Shown piece after piece: positions 17,000 to 26,742 of a DNA stretch of 64,000 bases. The notes beneath the pieces were generated by a model. It saw nothing but the letters and a program-made list of their open reading frames with translations. It did no database searches and was not told the DNA's origin. Origin of the DNA: Algoriphagus sp. PAP.12 (GTDB lineage: Bacteria; Bacteroidota; Bacteroidia; Cytophagales; Cyclobacteriaceae); the NCBI RefSeq assembly GCF_026652115.1, contig NZ_JAPPSQ010000019.1, forward strand, positions 16,829 through 80,828. Direction: 5' to 3'. Position 1 is the stretch's first letter. Each line of letters starts with the position of its first letter. Made by a program: the position numbers and the translations under genes.

Positions 17000-19021
17000 A
17001 TGTCCCAAAAGGCAGCGATACGCTCCACATTACCATTTAGATTACGCTCTTTACTCAATAGCTTCTGGGGTATATCCCTGATTTTTATGATTTTAATGAG
17101 TTGCATTAGATTGGTGGAGATATATTTAGTCTTTAAAAATCACGCCTTAAATTTCTCTTTCAAGGAGATTCTTTGGGATAGTTTTTTGTCGGACTTTGGA
17201 TGGCATTTATATCTTTTGGGCATATTATTAATCCTTTTTATTTTAATATCTCTCCTATCGAGAAAAGTTGCTAAAATCACTTTTCAGGCTGTTTTAACAA
17301 TTTTGATTCTCATTCATACTGGTCTGGTATTTTATTTTTACAAAACATTATTACCCTTAGGTAAAGACCTATTTGCCTACAGTGTAGATGACTTATTATT
17401 GACAGTAAAAGCCTCAGGTCAATGGAATATTTTCAATTTAATGGGTGTAATATTTTTGTTTATTCTCCTTAATTTTCTTCTTCATCTTGGAACAAGACTT
17501 TTTCGATTTTCATTGACCACCTATGGAATTATGTCAGGTTTCTTAGTCATTGGAATTTTGTCTTTTTCATATTTTGGATGGGGAAAACCAAGAGTTCTTA
17601 ATGAAACTGAAGAAAATATTATCACCAATAAATCAAGGTTTCTAACTGAGCAATCCTTTGATTATTTCATGTATGGAGGAGAGTATTATTTTGATTTTTA
17701 CTTACGATCCGGAAATGATGATATGGTGGTGCAGAAAACTTACACCAGTGATGCATATCCCTTTCTCCATACTGCCGAATATCCAGATGTTTTAAGCCCC
17801 TATTTTGACAGTCTTCAACAGGCTCCAGATATTGTTTTCATCTTCTTGGAAAGTTTTGGGAAAGCCTATTCTGGGAAAGATGCTTATTTAGGAAGCTTTA
17901 CGCCTTTTTTGGATTCATTAGAGCAGCACAGCCTCGTTTGGTTGAATGCTATCTCATCTACTGGTAGAACTTTTGGTCTTCAACCAGGAGTATTTGGAGG
18001 ATTCCCTTTTGGTGAAAAGGGATTTCTGGAATTATATCAAAACTTCCCCTATCATAAGTCCTTTTTAAGTATTCTCAGAGATAATGAGTATGAGATCCGT
18101 TATTTCATTGGTTCAGATAAAAACTTTGACCATGTTGGGGATTTTATTGAATATCAGAATCCTGTTCAATTGGTGGATGAAAAAGATTTTGACTCCAAAT
18201 ATTCCAAGGCTCCTTCAGCTTCTGGCAATTTTACTTGGGGATTTGCAGATAAAGAGCTTTTTAGAAATGGACTAGAAAAATTGCCTCAGAGTTATTCAAA
18301 GCCACAGGTAATTACTTTTCAGACTCAAACCTCTCATGACCCTTATATTGTACCTGAAAGGCCTTTTTATGAGGAAAAATTAAAGAACCATTTGGAGCAA
18401 ACACTCAAAATTCCAAGTTCTGAAATTCCAGATTACATGGCCTATGAGGATATCTATATGACGGTCTTGTATGCAGATGATGCTGTCAAAGAATTCATAA
18501 CCAAATACAAGGAAAGGCCAGAATTTGAGAATACAATTTTCATAATAACCGGCGATCATAGACTTCCCGAAATACCAATGTCAGACAGGTTAGATCGTTT
18601 TCATGTACCTCTTATTATTTATTCTCCTTTATTGAAAAAGCAGGAATATTTCAGAGGTGTAAGCAGCCACTTTGAAATCACTCCTAGTCTTTTGTCATTT
18701 TTGAAAAATCAGGCAGGAATCCAGCTACCTGAACAAAAGACTTGGTTAGGGCAGGTTTTGGATACTGCGAGAACTTTTCAGTCTAGGATTGCAATGCCTT
18801 TAATGAGAAACAAAAATCAATTGATTGATTATATCCATGGTGATTTATTTTATTCTGATGGTCAGCTTTTTAAAGTTTCTGATAATTTGAGTATTGACCC
18901 AATCAATTCACCTGATGATTTGACTCAATTGAAAGGAGAATTCGAAGACTTTAAAAACAAAAACAACTACATGGTGCAAACGAGGAAACTATACCCTGAA
19001 CCCAAATCCAAGATAGATTAA
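17000..19021 (+). CDS. LtaS-like membrane phosphoglycerol/phosphoethanolamine transferase or sulfatase
   Basis: A 673-residue inner-membrane protein with five hydrophobic helices in the first 210 residues, then a periplasmic alkaline-phosphatase-superfamily domain. Metal and catalytic positions: E284 in FIFLESFG, a nucleophilic threonine in SSTGRTFGLQ (T321 or T324), and D519-H520 in TGDHR. This is the LTA synthase/OpgB architecture, which moves glycerol-phosphate or similar groups onto surface glycans. It is convergent with, and overlaps by four bases, the exopolysaccharide-type operon on the other strand, so decoration of that product is an attractive but untested idea. Confidence 0.85.
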   Translation: MSQKAAIRSTLPFRLRSLLNSFWGISLIFMILMSCIRLVEIYLVFKNHALNFSFKEILWDSFLSDFGWHLYLLGILLILFILISLLSRKVAKITFQAVLTILILIHTGLVFYFYKTLLPLGKDLFAYSVDDLLLTVKASGQWNIFNLMGVIFLFILLNFLLHLGTRLFRFSLTTYGIMSGFLVIGILSFSYFGWGKPRVLNETEENIITNKSRFLTEQSFDYFMYGGEYYFDFYLRSGNDDMVVQKTYTSDAYPFLHTAEYPDVLSPYFDSLQQAPDIVFIFLESFGKAYSGKDAYLGSFTPFLDSLEQHSLVWLNAISSTGRTFGLQPGVFGGFPFGEKGFLELYQNFPYHKSFLSILRDNEYEIRYFIGSDKNFDHVGDFIEYQNPVQLVDEKDFDSKYSKAPSASGNFTWGFADKELFRNGLEKLPQSYSKPQVITFQTQTSHDPYIVPERPFYEEKLKNHLEQTLKIPSSEIPDYMAYEDIYMTVLYADDAVKEFITKYKERPEFENTIFIITGDHRLPEIPMSDRLDRFHVPLIIYSPLLKKQEYFRGVSSHFEITPSLLSFLKNQAGIQLPEQKTWLGQVLDTARTFQSRIAMPLMRNKNQLIDYIHGDLFYSDGQLFKVSDNLSIDPINSPDDLTQLKGEFEDFKNKNNYMVQTRKLYPEPKSKID

Positions 19022-20205
19022 TTTTTTTCCTGATAAGTATTTGCCAGAAGCTGTCTAGTCAATGGAAGGTAATAGTTCCAGAAAAAGCTTTGTCTATCTC
19101 GATAATTTGAAGGAACATAAAGCCCTCGATAAAGAAATGGTAAACCTTTGAATTTTGCTGAACCTAGATTGCCTCTCATATCGGAGAAATCTCCAGAAAA
19201 ATAGAACATTTTACCATCTCCATTATTTTTAACAACAGCAGCAGGGAAAAATCTAGGTAATCCCATTGCCCGAAGGCGTTCTAAACCTTGGCTGGTGACT
19301 CCTATATCAAAATAGGATATAACTTCATATTCTCGCTCGATTAGAACTATATCAAACCAATCGGGATAGGGTACTACTTCTGGCAGATCATAGCCTAATT
19401 TATTGAATCTGGGAGTCCTGATTAATGGCGTTTCATTATTGAAATCTTCATCATATTTCATGATTTGAATCTCTCCTGATTCATGAATGAAAACCAAGCC
19501 TGGACCCCAAAAAGCCCATTCTCCAGGATTTTGTGATAGATAATTCTGAATTAGCCACTGAGGTAAGTCACCATTTTTCACAGGATCCAGCTCATCAAAA
19601 AAGCGAGCAATCCATCCAGTCCATTTCAAACCCATCAACATCTCAAATTGGGTACGAATTGATTTAGGTGTTGGGGAAGCCATAGTATTGTATTCGGCGA
19701 TGATAGTTTTCTCTTTTTCTTTTGCCAAAGTGAGAAAATCAATATCCGTTTGACTTAGTCCTCCATAAATTTTCTCATTGATCTCTATTTCATTTTCCCC
19801 TCCTGTGAAATCCCTTTCATATACACCGTAGGTGTCAGCAACATAAATAAGATCGGCTCCTGAAGCTAACTGATCCAGATCTTTTGGATCTAAAGTCGAA
19901 AAATCATCAATCGTTCCATTTTCTTTTTTGTCTTCTGAGGGGAAGAAGCCTAAATAATCTTTTTCCTTAAAATATTCTTCCCCATTTGTTTTGATAAACT
20001 TATCATAATCCAATGCCCAAAAAATCCCTGAATGCTCCCTATAATTAGTTCTTGGAACAGTTTTATCCAATATCAGAACATCCAAAGACTGATCAGGTGA
20101 AATCCACCAGATCCCAAAACTTAAGGCAGGAATCACAAAAAGCACAACCAATAAAGGCCATAATTTGCTGATGAAAACTTTTAATTCTTGTCCCATAGTC
20201 TTCAA
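19018..20205 (-). CDS. membrane-anchored protein of the exopolysaccharide operon, unknown fold
   Basis: A 395-residue protein with one N-terminal membrane helix (residues about 14-34, WPLLVVLFVIPALSFGIWW) and a large periplasmic part. Alternating strands and helices (LDVLILDKTVP, ADLIYVADTYGVY, KTIIAEYNTM, GKMFYFSGDFSD) suggest a Rossmann-like or amidotransferase-like fold, but I see no catalytic triad. It is the last gene of the operon; its ATG overlaps the YaiO-type gene stop by four bases. A role as periplasmic modifying or scaffold protein for the polysaccharide is inferred from position only. Confidence 0.7.
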   Translation of the reverse strand: MKTMGQELKVFISKLWPLLVVLFVIPALSFGIWWISPDQSLDVLILDKTVPRTNYREHSGIFWALDYDKFIKTNGEEYFKEKDYLGFFPSEDKKENGTIDDFSTLDPKDLDQLASGADLIYVADTYGVYERDFTGGENEIEINEKIYGGLSQTDIDFLTLAKEKEKTIIAEYNTMASPTPKSIRTQFEMLMGLKWTGWIARFFDELDPVKNGDLPQWLIQNYLSQNPGEWAFWGPGLVFIHESGEIQIMKYDEDFNNETPLIRTPRFNKLGYDLPEVVPYPDWFDIVLIEREYEVISYFDIGVTSQGLERLRAMGLPRFFPAAVVKNNGDGKMFYFSGDFSDMRGNLGSAKFKGLPFLYRGLYVPSNYRDRQSFFWNYYLPLTRQLLANTYQEKN

Positions 20206-21431
20206 AAGCGGTATTCTGTACCAATTGAAATATTCAGATCATTTCTTGTATTGGTTGAGGACAGTTCGTCCCAGCTGTATCCAGTATAACCATAAATCAT
20301 AAACCGAGGACTTACCAATTGCTGATAGCCCAATCTAAATCTGTAGGAATTCAATAATTGGGATTGATCCCGGTTTTCTTCATCAGGAGAAACTCCTGAA
20401 CTCAACTGAAAAGAGAAGAAATCCTCAGCAGTTTTAAAATAGTATCTAGCCTGAATATTTCCCGAAGTACTTGTTCCATCATTTGCCGAAGGAATGAAAT
20501 TCAGCCTGAAATTAAACCACCAATTTCCCACATATTTTCCCAAAGAAGCAGTGGCTATGTGTGTGACTTCAGTAAATCCGAGATAGCGATATCCTCCTTC
20601 GATTTCCCAGGCTTTAGGTAAGTTGAAATAGACCGAAGCTCCCATTCTTAGTTTAGGGAAAAATGATGCTCCTGAACCACCAATATTAAGATAGGCATAT
20701 GAATTTTTCCCCAAAGAAGGATAGGCATCCAATTCATACAAGGTTCCAAAACTGTCAAATCTTGAACTTTGAGTGACTCTGGCAATTAAAGAGCCTGTTA
20801 AATTGGTTCGAGTTCTTCCGTAGAATGACCAAGTATGCCAGGGATCTATTTCTCCACGGAAATTATCGTAATCATAGGTAACTCCTACTGCCGAATTCCT
20901 CCTCAATCGTTGAAGGTTCTGCAAATAGCCTAAAAAGCCTTCTTGCTTATATCCATTGTCGAATAGCTTCTCTGCAATTTCATAAGCTTCGTCATAGGAT
21001 TCTTGATAATACAGCAGCCTTGACTCTTTATATTTTATAACTGGTGGAAGCTGATCCTCAAAATTTGCTTTTGCTTTGGCCAAAACTTCTCCTGCTTTTG
21101 AATATTGTTCAGACCAAAAAAGGTTGTCCAAGTTTGCAGAATAAGCATCCGCATAAGTTGGAGATGCTAAGATCGCGCGGTCCAAATATATACTAGCAGA
21201 ATCATTTTTGCCTTCCCAAGCATAGCTTCTTCCAACCAAAATCAGGATATCCGCATACTCTGGGTATTTATCCAAAGCTCGAAAGGCTATTTTTCTACCT
21301 TGTTGATATTTTCCATCCAAAATCAATTCTCGAGCTTCATAAAACAATTCATCGGGATCGAAATTGTCCTGGGCAGCCAATTTTCCAATGGTAATTGCAG
21401 AAAATAAAAGAATGAACAAAGACTTTCTCAT
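20202..21431 (-). CDS. YaiO-type outer-membrane barrel with N-terminal TPR
   Basis: A 409-residue exported protein (signal peptide ending LAAQ). Residues about 25-165 carry tetratricopeptide-like helices (YQQGRKIAFRALDKYPEYAD and following). The C-terminal 240 residues are a YaiO-type barrel of repeated amphipathic strands, ending with a terminal aromatic residue (ISIGTEYRF), as BAM substrates do. By analogy with PgaA, AlgK/AlgE and BcsC, where TPR and barrel guide a polysaccharide across the outer membrane, it could be the export pore. It is coupled by four-base overlaps to genes on both sides. Confidence 0.82.
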   Translation of the reverse strand: MRKSLFILLFSAITIGKLAAQDNFDPDELFYEARELILDGKYQQGRKIAFRALDKYPEYADILILVGRSYAWEGKNDSASIYLDRAILASPTYADAYSANLDNLFWSEQYSKAGEVLAKAKANFEDQLPPVIKYKESRLLYYQESYDEAYEIAEKLFDNGYKQEGFLGYLQNLQRLRRNSAVGVTYDYDNFRGEIDPWHTWSFYGRTRTNLTGSLIARVTQSSRFDSFGTLYELDAYPSLGKNSYAYLNIGGSGASFFPKLRMGASVYFNLPKAWEIEGGYRYLGFTEVTHIATASLGKYVGNWWFNFRLNFIPSANDGTSTSGNIQARYYFKTAEDFFSFQLSSGVSPDEENRDQSQLLNSYRFRLGYQQLVSPRFMIYGYTGYSWDELSSTNTRNDLNISIGTEYRF

Positions 21432-22891
21432 ATACTATTGGATTGAGTTTCAATGTTTTTTCGATCCTCAGCAGTTTTAAAACCAGTGCGGATCATTTTA
21501 CCCCAGCCACCTTTTCCAATGATGAAGTCAATATGACCTTTGATGGCCCATAAAACGACTTTAGGGTGAATCAAAATAGGTTCTAAAAGGATAATCCAAA
21601 TCAGTCGATTGAGATCTTTTTTATCCTTGTAATTATTAAAAGCTATTTGCTCATATAGCAAACTAAATGATGAAACCATGAGGGATAATAGGTAAACCAT
21701 CAGCAATAGCCCTAAGAAATAAATCGCAGAGAAATCTCCTATTATCATCAAGATCAAAGTATATATGAGACCAATGATTTCTATAATTGGAGCAAATTTT
21801 TCGAAAAGTGCCCAAAATGGATAAGAGATCATTCCTAAAATCCCATAACGAGGATTAAATCCGATTTTTCGATGGAGTTGAAGCGTTTCTATTGTTCCTC
21901 GCATCCATCGGTTTCTCTGCCTTGCCAAGACATCCTGATCTTCCGGTACCTCCGTCCAACAAAGGGGATCTGGAATAAAACTTACTTTATATGGAATCCT
22001 TTTCTCTTCCATATATCGCCTCATTCTTACTACCAGTTCCATATCCTCTCCTACTGTTTTGGGGAAATATCCACCCACGGCCATTACTAAGTCTCTTTTA
22101 AAGAACCCAAAAGCTCCTGATATTAGCATTAAACCGTTGATTCTGCTCCAAGCCATTCTCCCCATAAGAAAAGCCCGACAATACTCTATTACCTGAAATC
22201 TCCCAAGGGTTGTTTCTGGAGCACGATATTTGGTAACTGTTCCATCTTTTACATCGCAGTTATTGGCAATACCAATAGCACCGCCAACCGCAATCACTTT
22301 ACGATTGGTTTCCTCCATAAATGGGCGAACCATTCGTGTAATGGAATCACTAGAAAGAATACAATCCACATCAATACAAGCCAATATTTCCATTTGAGAA
22401 ATATTTATTCCCGCATTCAACGCATCTGCTTTTCCTCCATTTTCCTTATCTACTACCACTAACCTTCTATAAGATTTATTTGGAGACTTATAGATGCCCC
22501 TTACTGGCTGACTTTCGATTTCTGGATGAAAAGCATAATCAGTTTTCTTGAGCTCAAATGCATCAATCAACTTTTGGAGAGTATCATCTTTAGATCCATC
22601 ATTGACAATGATCACCTCAAACCTCCCATAATGCAGTGAAAGTAAACTTTTGGCATTCTGAACAATGTTGGATCCTTCATTAAAAGCTGGGGCGATAATC
22701 GAAACCCCCGGTGCTATAGGAGAAGTAATGATGTCCTGATAGTCAGCATATTGGTTTTTCTTCCGAAAATCTCTCATTTCCAAAGCACTAAGCACCATGA
22801 TAGTGAGGTAAATGATCACCACAGAAAAACTCAGAATCATAAATGCGACTCCGAAAAGCTCAATCAGAAAGTAAAACAGAAAATTATACAT
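21428..22891 (-). CDS. processive family 2 glycosyltransferase (polysaccharide synthase)
   Basis: A 487-residue inner-membrane synthase. One N-terminal helix (about residues 5-35) precedes the cytoplasmic GT-A domain with VSIIAPAFNEGSN, VNDGSKDDT, the DxD in CIDVDC, a GED motif (VGEDMELVVRMRR) and the processivity signature RQRNRWMRG (QxxRW). Three or four C-terminal helices follow (residues about 340-440). This is the BcsA/PgaC/hyaluronan-synthase layout: sugar polymerisation coupled to export. No PilZ domain is present, so cyclic-di-GMP control through this protein is unlikely. Polymer identity is unknown. Confidence 0.9.
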   Translation of the reverse strand: MYNFLFYFLIELFGVAFMILSFSVVIIYLTIMVLSALEMRDFRKKNQYADYQDIITSPIAPGVSIIAPAFNEGSNIVQNAKSLLSLHYGRFEVIIVNDGSKDDTLQKLIDAFELKKTDYAFHPEIESQPVRGIYKSPNKSYRRLVVVDKENGGKADALNAGINISQMEILACIDVDCILSSDSITRMVRPFMEETNRKVIAVGGAIGIANNCDVKDGTVTKYRAPETTLGRFQVIEYCRAFLMGRMAWSRINGLMLISGAFGFFKRDLVMAVGGYFPKTVGEDMELVVRMRRYMEEKRIPYKVSFIPDPLCWTEVPEDQDVLARQRNRWMRGTIETLQLHRKIGFNPRYGILGMISYPFWALFEKFAPIIEIIGLIYTLILMIIGDFSAIYFLGLLLMVYLLSLMVSSFSLLYEQIAFNNYKDKKDLNRLIWIILLEPILIHPKVVLWAIKGHIDFIIGKGGWGKMIRTGFKTAEDRKNIETQSNSI

Positions 22892-24452
22892 GATTCAATA
22901 CCGGGTCTAAAAGGTGAGCTTGAATGCTTAGGTTTTCATGGCTAGCATGAGTCAAAATATACTCTTCAAACGTTTGCTTGTTCAACTTAAAAAGACTCCT
23001 CAATAGAATCTTTCTCGTTGGGAAATCTGGATCTTGATTGAGTAAATCCAAGATTATTTTCTCTGACTCTTCGTTTCCTAAATTACCAGCAGATTTTATA
23101 GCTTCTTTTTGCAATTCAGAATTATCAGAAGTCATACATTGATTGATAAAATCAACCTCCATATGAGCCCCAAGGACATCATAGGTCTTAATTAATTCAG
23201 CCTTTTCCTCCTCTAAAACCTGCTTATTTATTTTATGTAACTCTTCAATCAAATCCACTCTCCCAAGCATTCGAACAAGCTTTATCCCAAATTCTCTAAC
23301 AGATTGGTTTTCTGAGGAAAATAAAATTGGAATATTCAGAGACTTACTAGAAGAAACGAACTTGATTATCCTCAAATAATGCATCTGTTGCCAATCCGAT
23401 AGCGGATAAGATTGATCTCTCAAAAACTTCAAATCAACCTTTTCAGAAAGATTTAATAAGGTGGCACCAGCCTGAGAACGAACATGAAAATTGGATGATT
23501 GAGAATGTTCTTTAACTAATGGAAGTAAGTCCGTCAAATCCATTTCATTAACCTGTACCAACCCCGAAACAACATTGTCCCAATGTCTATGTTTCAAATT
23601 GGATTTGGTGATTTCAACTAGGCCAAACTTTTTATATAAAACTTTCAATTTATCCTTAAAGTCACCCTTCATCTTCTTGTTGAGGCCGATGATTTTATCA
23701 ATCAGGACTTTCTTAAAAAGTCTCTTTTGGAAAATCTGTTTTGGGTAAATCGAAGAAATCATTTCAGGGGTCATTTCTTTGATTTCATCCAATGATTTCT
23801 CAAATAAAATAGTGGTTAATGGTTCAATTATTTCATTCTCAAAAGCTTTAATATTGTACTCTCTTTGGTTTCTCTTCTTTTTGAAGATCACCATAAAAAT
23901 GATCATGAAAATAGAGAGGATGATAAATAAGATATTAATTAATGTCACGCTAAATAATCCCTTATCAGACATTAATTTATTTCGATATTCATCCAGAGGC
24001 TCATAATGATTTCTCGACGCCATCAAGACCAAATCCTTTTCAGGTCTTTGTTGATCTTCTGACAAAATAAAATCACCTGTATCATGTAATGTTTCCAAAT
24101 AGGAAGCTACTCCCTTGATATCAGACTTTTCTTCAAAAACAAAAAACTTAAGATCAATACTATCCGCAGGAAGTGTCAAAAACAAAGAATCAATTTCCTT
24201 CCCATTTGTAAATGGTTTAGATATATAACTACTATCGGTTTTGCTCCAAGAGAAAGAAGAATCACTAAGAAATAAACCTCTTGCTTCAGTAAAAGGAAAT
24301 TCGAATCGAAAGAACAAATTAGGGATGGACTCCTGCTCTTTGATTTCATTAATCAAAGATGTTGAATCCTGAAACCGTACAGAAATTCCTTGGCCGAAAC
24401 CTTCAAAAACTAGAAGACAAATGCACCAGGAAATAATTGTTTTTTTGAGCAT
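22884..24452 (-). CDS. membrane protein with periplasmic N-domain and cytoplasmic HEAT repeats
   Basis: A 522-residue protein: signal peptide (1-20, ending GFGQ), a periplasmic domain of about 145 residues, one strong helix near residues 168-190 (NILFIILSIFMIIFMVIF), then a basic stretch and a long cytoplasmic helical region with HEAT-type repeats (HVRSQAGATLLNL, REFGIKLVRMLG, ELQKEAIKSAGNLGNEESEKIIL). It sits between a lone receiver and the polysaccharide synthase, and its stop overlaps the synthase start by eight bases. I infer that it passes the phosphorylation signal to the synthase; it has no kinase or enzyme motifs. Confidence 0.75.
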   Translation of the reverse strand: MLKKTIISWCICLLVFEGFGQGISVRFQDSTSLINEIKEQESIPNLFFRFEFPFTEARGLFLSDSSFSWSKTDSSYISKPFTNGKEIDSLFLTLPADSIDLKFFVFEEKSDIKGVASYLETLHDTGDFILSEDQQRPEKDLVLMASRNHYEPLDEYRNKLMSDKGLFSVTLINILFIILSIFMIIFMVIFKKKRNQREYNIKAFENEIIEPLTTILFEKSLDEIKEMTPEMISSIYPKQIFQKRLFKKVLIDKIIGLNKKMKGDFKDKLKVLYKKFGLVEITKSNLKHRHWDNVVSGLVQVNEMDLTDLLPLVKEHSQSSNFHVRSQAGATLLNLSEKVDLKFLRDQSYPLSDWQQMHYLRIIKFVSSSKSLNIPILFSSENQSVREFGIKLVRMLGRVDLIEELHKINKQVLEEEKAELIKTYDVLGAHMEVDFINQCMTSDNSELQKEAIKSAGNLGNEESEKIILDLLNQDPDFPTRKILLRSLFKLNKQTFEEYILTHASHENLSIQAHLLDPVLNHV

Positions 24453-24456
24453 AAAA

Positions 24457-24816
24457 TTAACGGAGAACGCGCTTCACCCGAATGGCTAGCTCGTTGGGGT
24501 TAAAGGGTTTAGGAATGAAGTCCACCACTCCTAAATTAAACGCCTCTAAAACCACTTCCTCCTCTTCTCCCAATGAGCTCAAAACAATAATCGGAACATC
24601 TGGATGATTCTTTTTTGCATGGTGGATAATCTCAATTCCACTTCTGAAAGGCATCATAACATCTGTAATGATCAAATCTGGATTTTGATGATCTATTGCA
24701 TCAATACCTTCATTGCCATCTTTTACCAGAACTGTCTCATAACCATCCTTTTTTAGACGGAACTGGACAAGACTAGAGATTAATAAATCATCCTCGATAA
24801 TCAGGATTTTTTTCAT
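24457..24816 (-). CDS. single-domain response regulator (receiver only)
   Basis: A 119-residue CheY-like protein: acidic pair D9/D10, phospho-acceptor D52 in IITDVMMPF, S80 and K103 (IPKPF) complete the active site. There is no output domain, so it must act by protein contact. It is the first gene of the five-gene exopolysaccharide-type operon, four bases before the HEAT-repeat gene. No histidine kinase lies in the window. Confidence 0.92.
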   Translation of the reverse strand: MKKILIIEDDLLISSLVQFRLKKDGYETVLVKDGNEGIDAIDHQNPDLIITDVMMPFRSGIEIIHHAKKNHPDVPIIVLSSLGEEEEVVLEAFNLGVVDFIPKPFNPNELAIRVKRVLR

Positions 24817-25044
24817 AATGTGGGTGATTCTGGCTTTAAATATAACAGTATCAAATAATAAATTGTTAGTAAAAAGCCATTCAAGGAAATCTGTTTTTTT
24901 TACTGTGCTGATTGATCAAGGAAAATCGCATTTCATAGTTAATACTTTGCCACTGATCAAAAAAAAATATTCAAAAAATAAATCTAAATGGATTCCGAAG
25001 AAGCTTTTATTAGCTTGCTCAATCATAACAAACCATCAAACCCT

Positions 25045-26739
25045 ATGAGAAAAACACTTCTGAAGGCAAGTGTTCTTTGCTTATTGTTGAGTGGGTTTAT
25101 TAGTAGAGCGAGTCTATTTGCACAAAGTGATCCTACTGGTAAAAAACCAATTACTTCAACATTTGCAATTACCAATGCCACAGTATTCGCAAAACCAGGA
25201 AGTGAAGGAAGTAAGGCTACTATTTTGATCAAAGATGGAGTGATCAAAGGAGTTGGCTCCAATTTGTCTCTTCCAGTTGAAGCGAAAGTTATTGCTGGTG
25301 ATTCCTTGTTTATCTACCCAGGATTTATCGACGGCGCCAGCCAAGCAGGTATCACCAGACCTGAAGATCCTAAAAGACCTGACAATTTTGATTCATCAAA
25401 GCCATCTGATGAAATAGCTGGAATTACTCCCTGGAGATCTGCTGTAGATCAGTTTAGTATAGATGGATCTCAAGTCGATGCCATGAGACAGGCTGGATTC
25501 ACATTGATCCAAATTGTTCCTGAAGGTGGAATGATTGCTGGAAAATCTGCATTGGTAATTCTTGGAGATGATAAGTCTACCAATGTGGTTAAGGAAAACA
25601 CTTCTCTTTCTTCAAATCTAAATGGAGCAAGAGGTATGTACCCTGGCACCACAGTTGGTGTCATGGCCAAATTCAGAGATGTATATAAGAACACCGAATT
25701 AACCAAAAATAGAACAGCAACTTTTGCCTCCAATAATGGAGTAGTGAGACCTGAAATCACTCCTACCTATCAAGCGATGATGGATGTGATCAGTGGACAA
25801 GTACCAGTTCTATTTGAAGTTGGTAATGATCTAGAAGTTAGAAGAGCTCTAAGCCTTAAAAATGAATTGGGTTTCCAATTGATTTTGACAGGATTGGAAG
25901 AGTATGAAAATGTAATCGATCTTCTAAAGTCAAGCGGAACTAAAGTCCTTATTCAATTGGCTGTTCCAGATGACAAAGCAATCAAAGCCAAAGAAGGTGA
26001 AGATGAAAGTGAAGAGGTAAAAGCTTTGAAAGCTAGAGTAAAAGCATCTTATGATAAAGCTATAGCTCAAGCTGGAAAACTAGAAGCTGCCGGTGTTCCT
26101 TTCGCATTTACAACTATAGGTGCAAAACCAAATGATTTGATGAAATCATTGAAAACGATGATTGAAGCTGGATTAAGCGAAGAAGCAGCGCTAGCGGCTT
26201 TGACTACCAATGCAGCTGACATTCTTGGAGTTTCAAAATTTGCTGGCTCTATAGAATCTGGTAAAATGGCAAATTTGGTACTTGCAACAGGACCTATTTT
26301 CGAAGAAGACAGTCAAATCAAACATGTAGTTGTAGATGGAAAAATCTTCGAATACGAGACAAAAACTAAAAAGAAAAAAGAAGGTACTGAAGGATCAGGT
26401 GGAGCAATAGCTGGAACTTGGGATTACACTTCTGAAACTCCTGCAGGCTCTTCAGGCGGAAAAATTACTATCGCAAAAGATGGCAGTTCATATAACGGAA
26501 CTATCACCTATGACGATCCATCAGGATCCGGTTCTGCTGCATCTGATTTGGAAGAAATTTCTTATGAGGGCTCTTCCTTGACATTTTCATTTGGTGTTAG
26601 TGCCGGTGGAATGAATTTAAAAGTAAATGTGAATACTGAGATTTCAGGCAATACCATGGATGGTAGCATGGTCATAGGAGATTTTGGATCATTCCCTATC
26701 TCAGGCACACTCAATCCATCCTTAATCGCAAACAAGTAA
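25045..26739 (+). CDS. exported amidohydrolase paralogue lacking metal ligands, with extra C-terminal domain
   Basis: The start MRKTLLKASVLCLLLSGF gives a proper signal peptide; the frame from 24988 only adds a tail. The 564-residue protein has the amidohydrolase scaffold (AITNATVFAKPG, later the closing IESGKMANLVLATGP), but the HxH metal site after strand one is changed: FIDGASQAGI instead of DAHSH, so A and Q stand where histidines belong. Residues about 465-560 add a beta-rich domain (GTWDYTSETPAG onward). It heads a three-gene run with a gap of three bases to the next paralogue. It is probably not a metal hydrolase; it may be a partner subunit. Confidence 0.82.
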   Translation: MRKTLLKASVLCLLLSGFISRASLFAQSDPTGKKPITSTFAITNATVFAKPGSEGSKATILIKDGVIKGVGSNLSLPVEAKVIAGDSLFIYPGFIDGASQAGITRPEDPKRPDNFDSSKPSDEIAGITPWRSAVDQFSIDGSQVDAMRQAGFTLIQIVPEGGMIAGKSALVILGDDKSTNVVKENTSLSSNLNGARGMYPGTTVGVMAKFRDVYKNTELTKNRTATFASNNGVVRPEITPTYQAMMDVISGQVPVLFEVGNDLEVRRALSLKNELGFQLILTGLEEYENVIDLLKSSGTKVLIQLAVPDDKAIKAKEGEDESEEVKALKARVKASYDKAIAQAGKLEAAGVPFAFTTIGAKPNDLMKSLKTMIEAGLSEEAALAALTTNAADILGVSKFAGSIESGKMANLVLATGPIFEEDSQIKHVVVDGKIFEYETKTKKKKEGTEGSGGAIAGTWDYTSETPAGSSGGKITIAKDGSSYNGTITYDDPSGSGSAASDLEEISYEGSSLTFSFGVSAGGMNLKVNVNTEISGNTMDGSMVIGDFGSFPISGTLNPSLIANK

Positions 26740-26742
26740 GCC

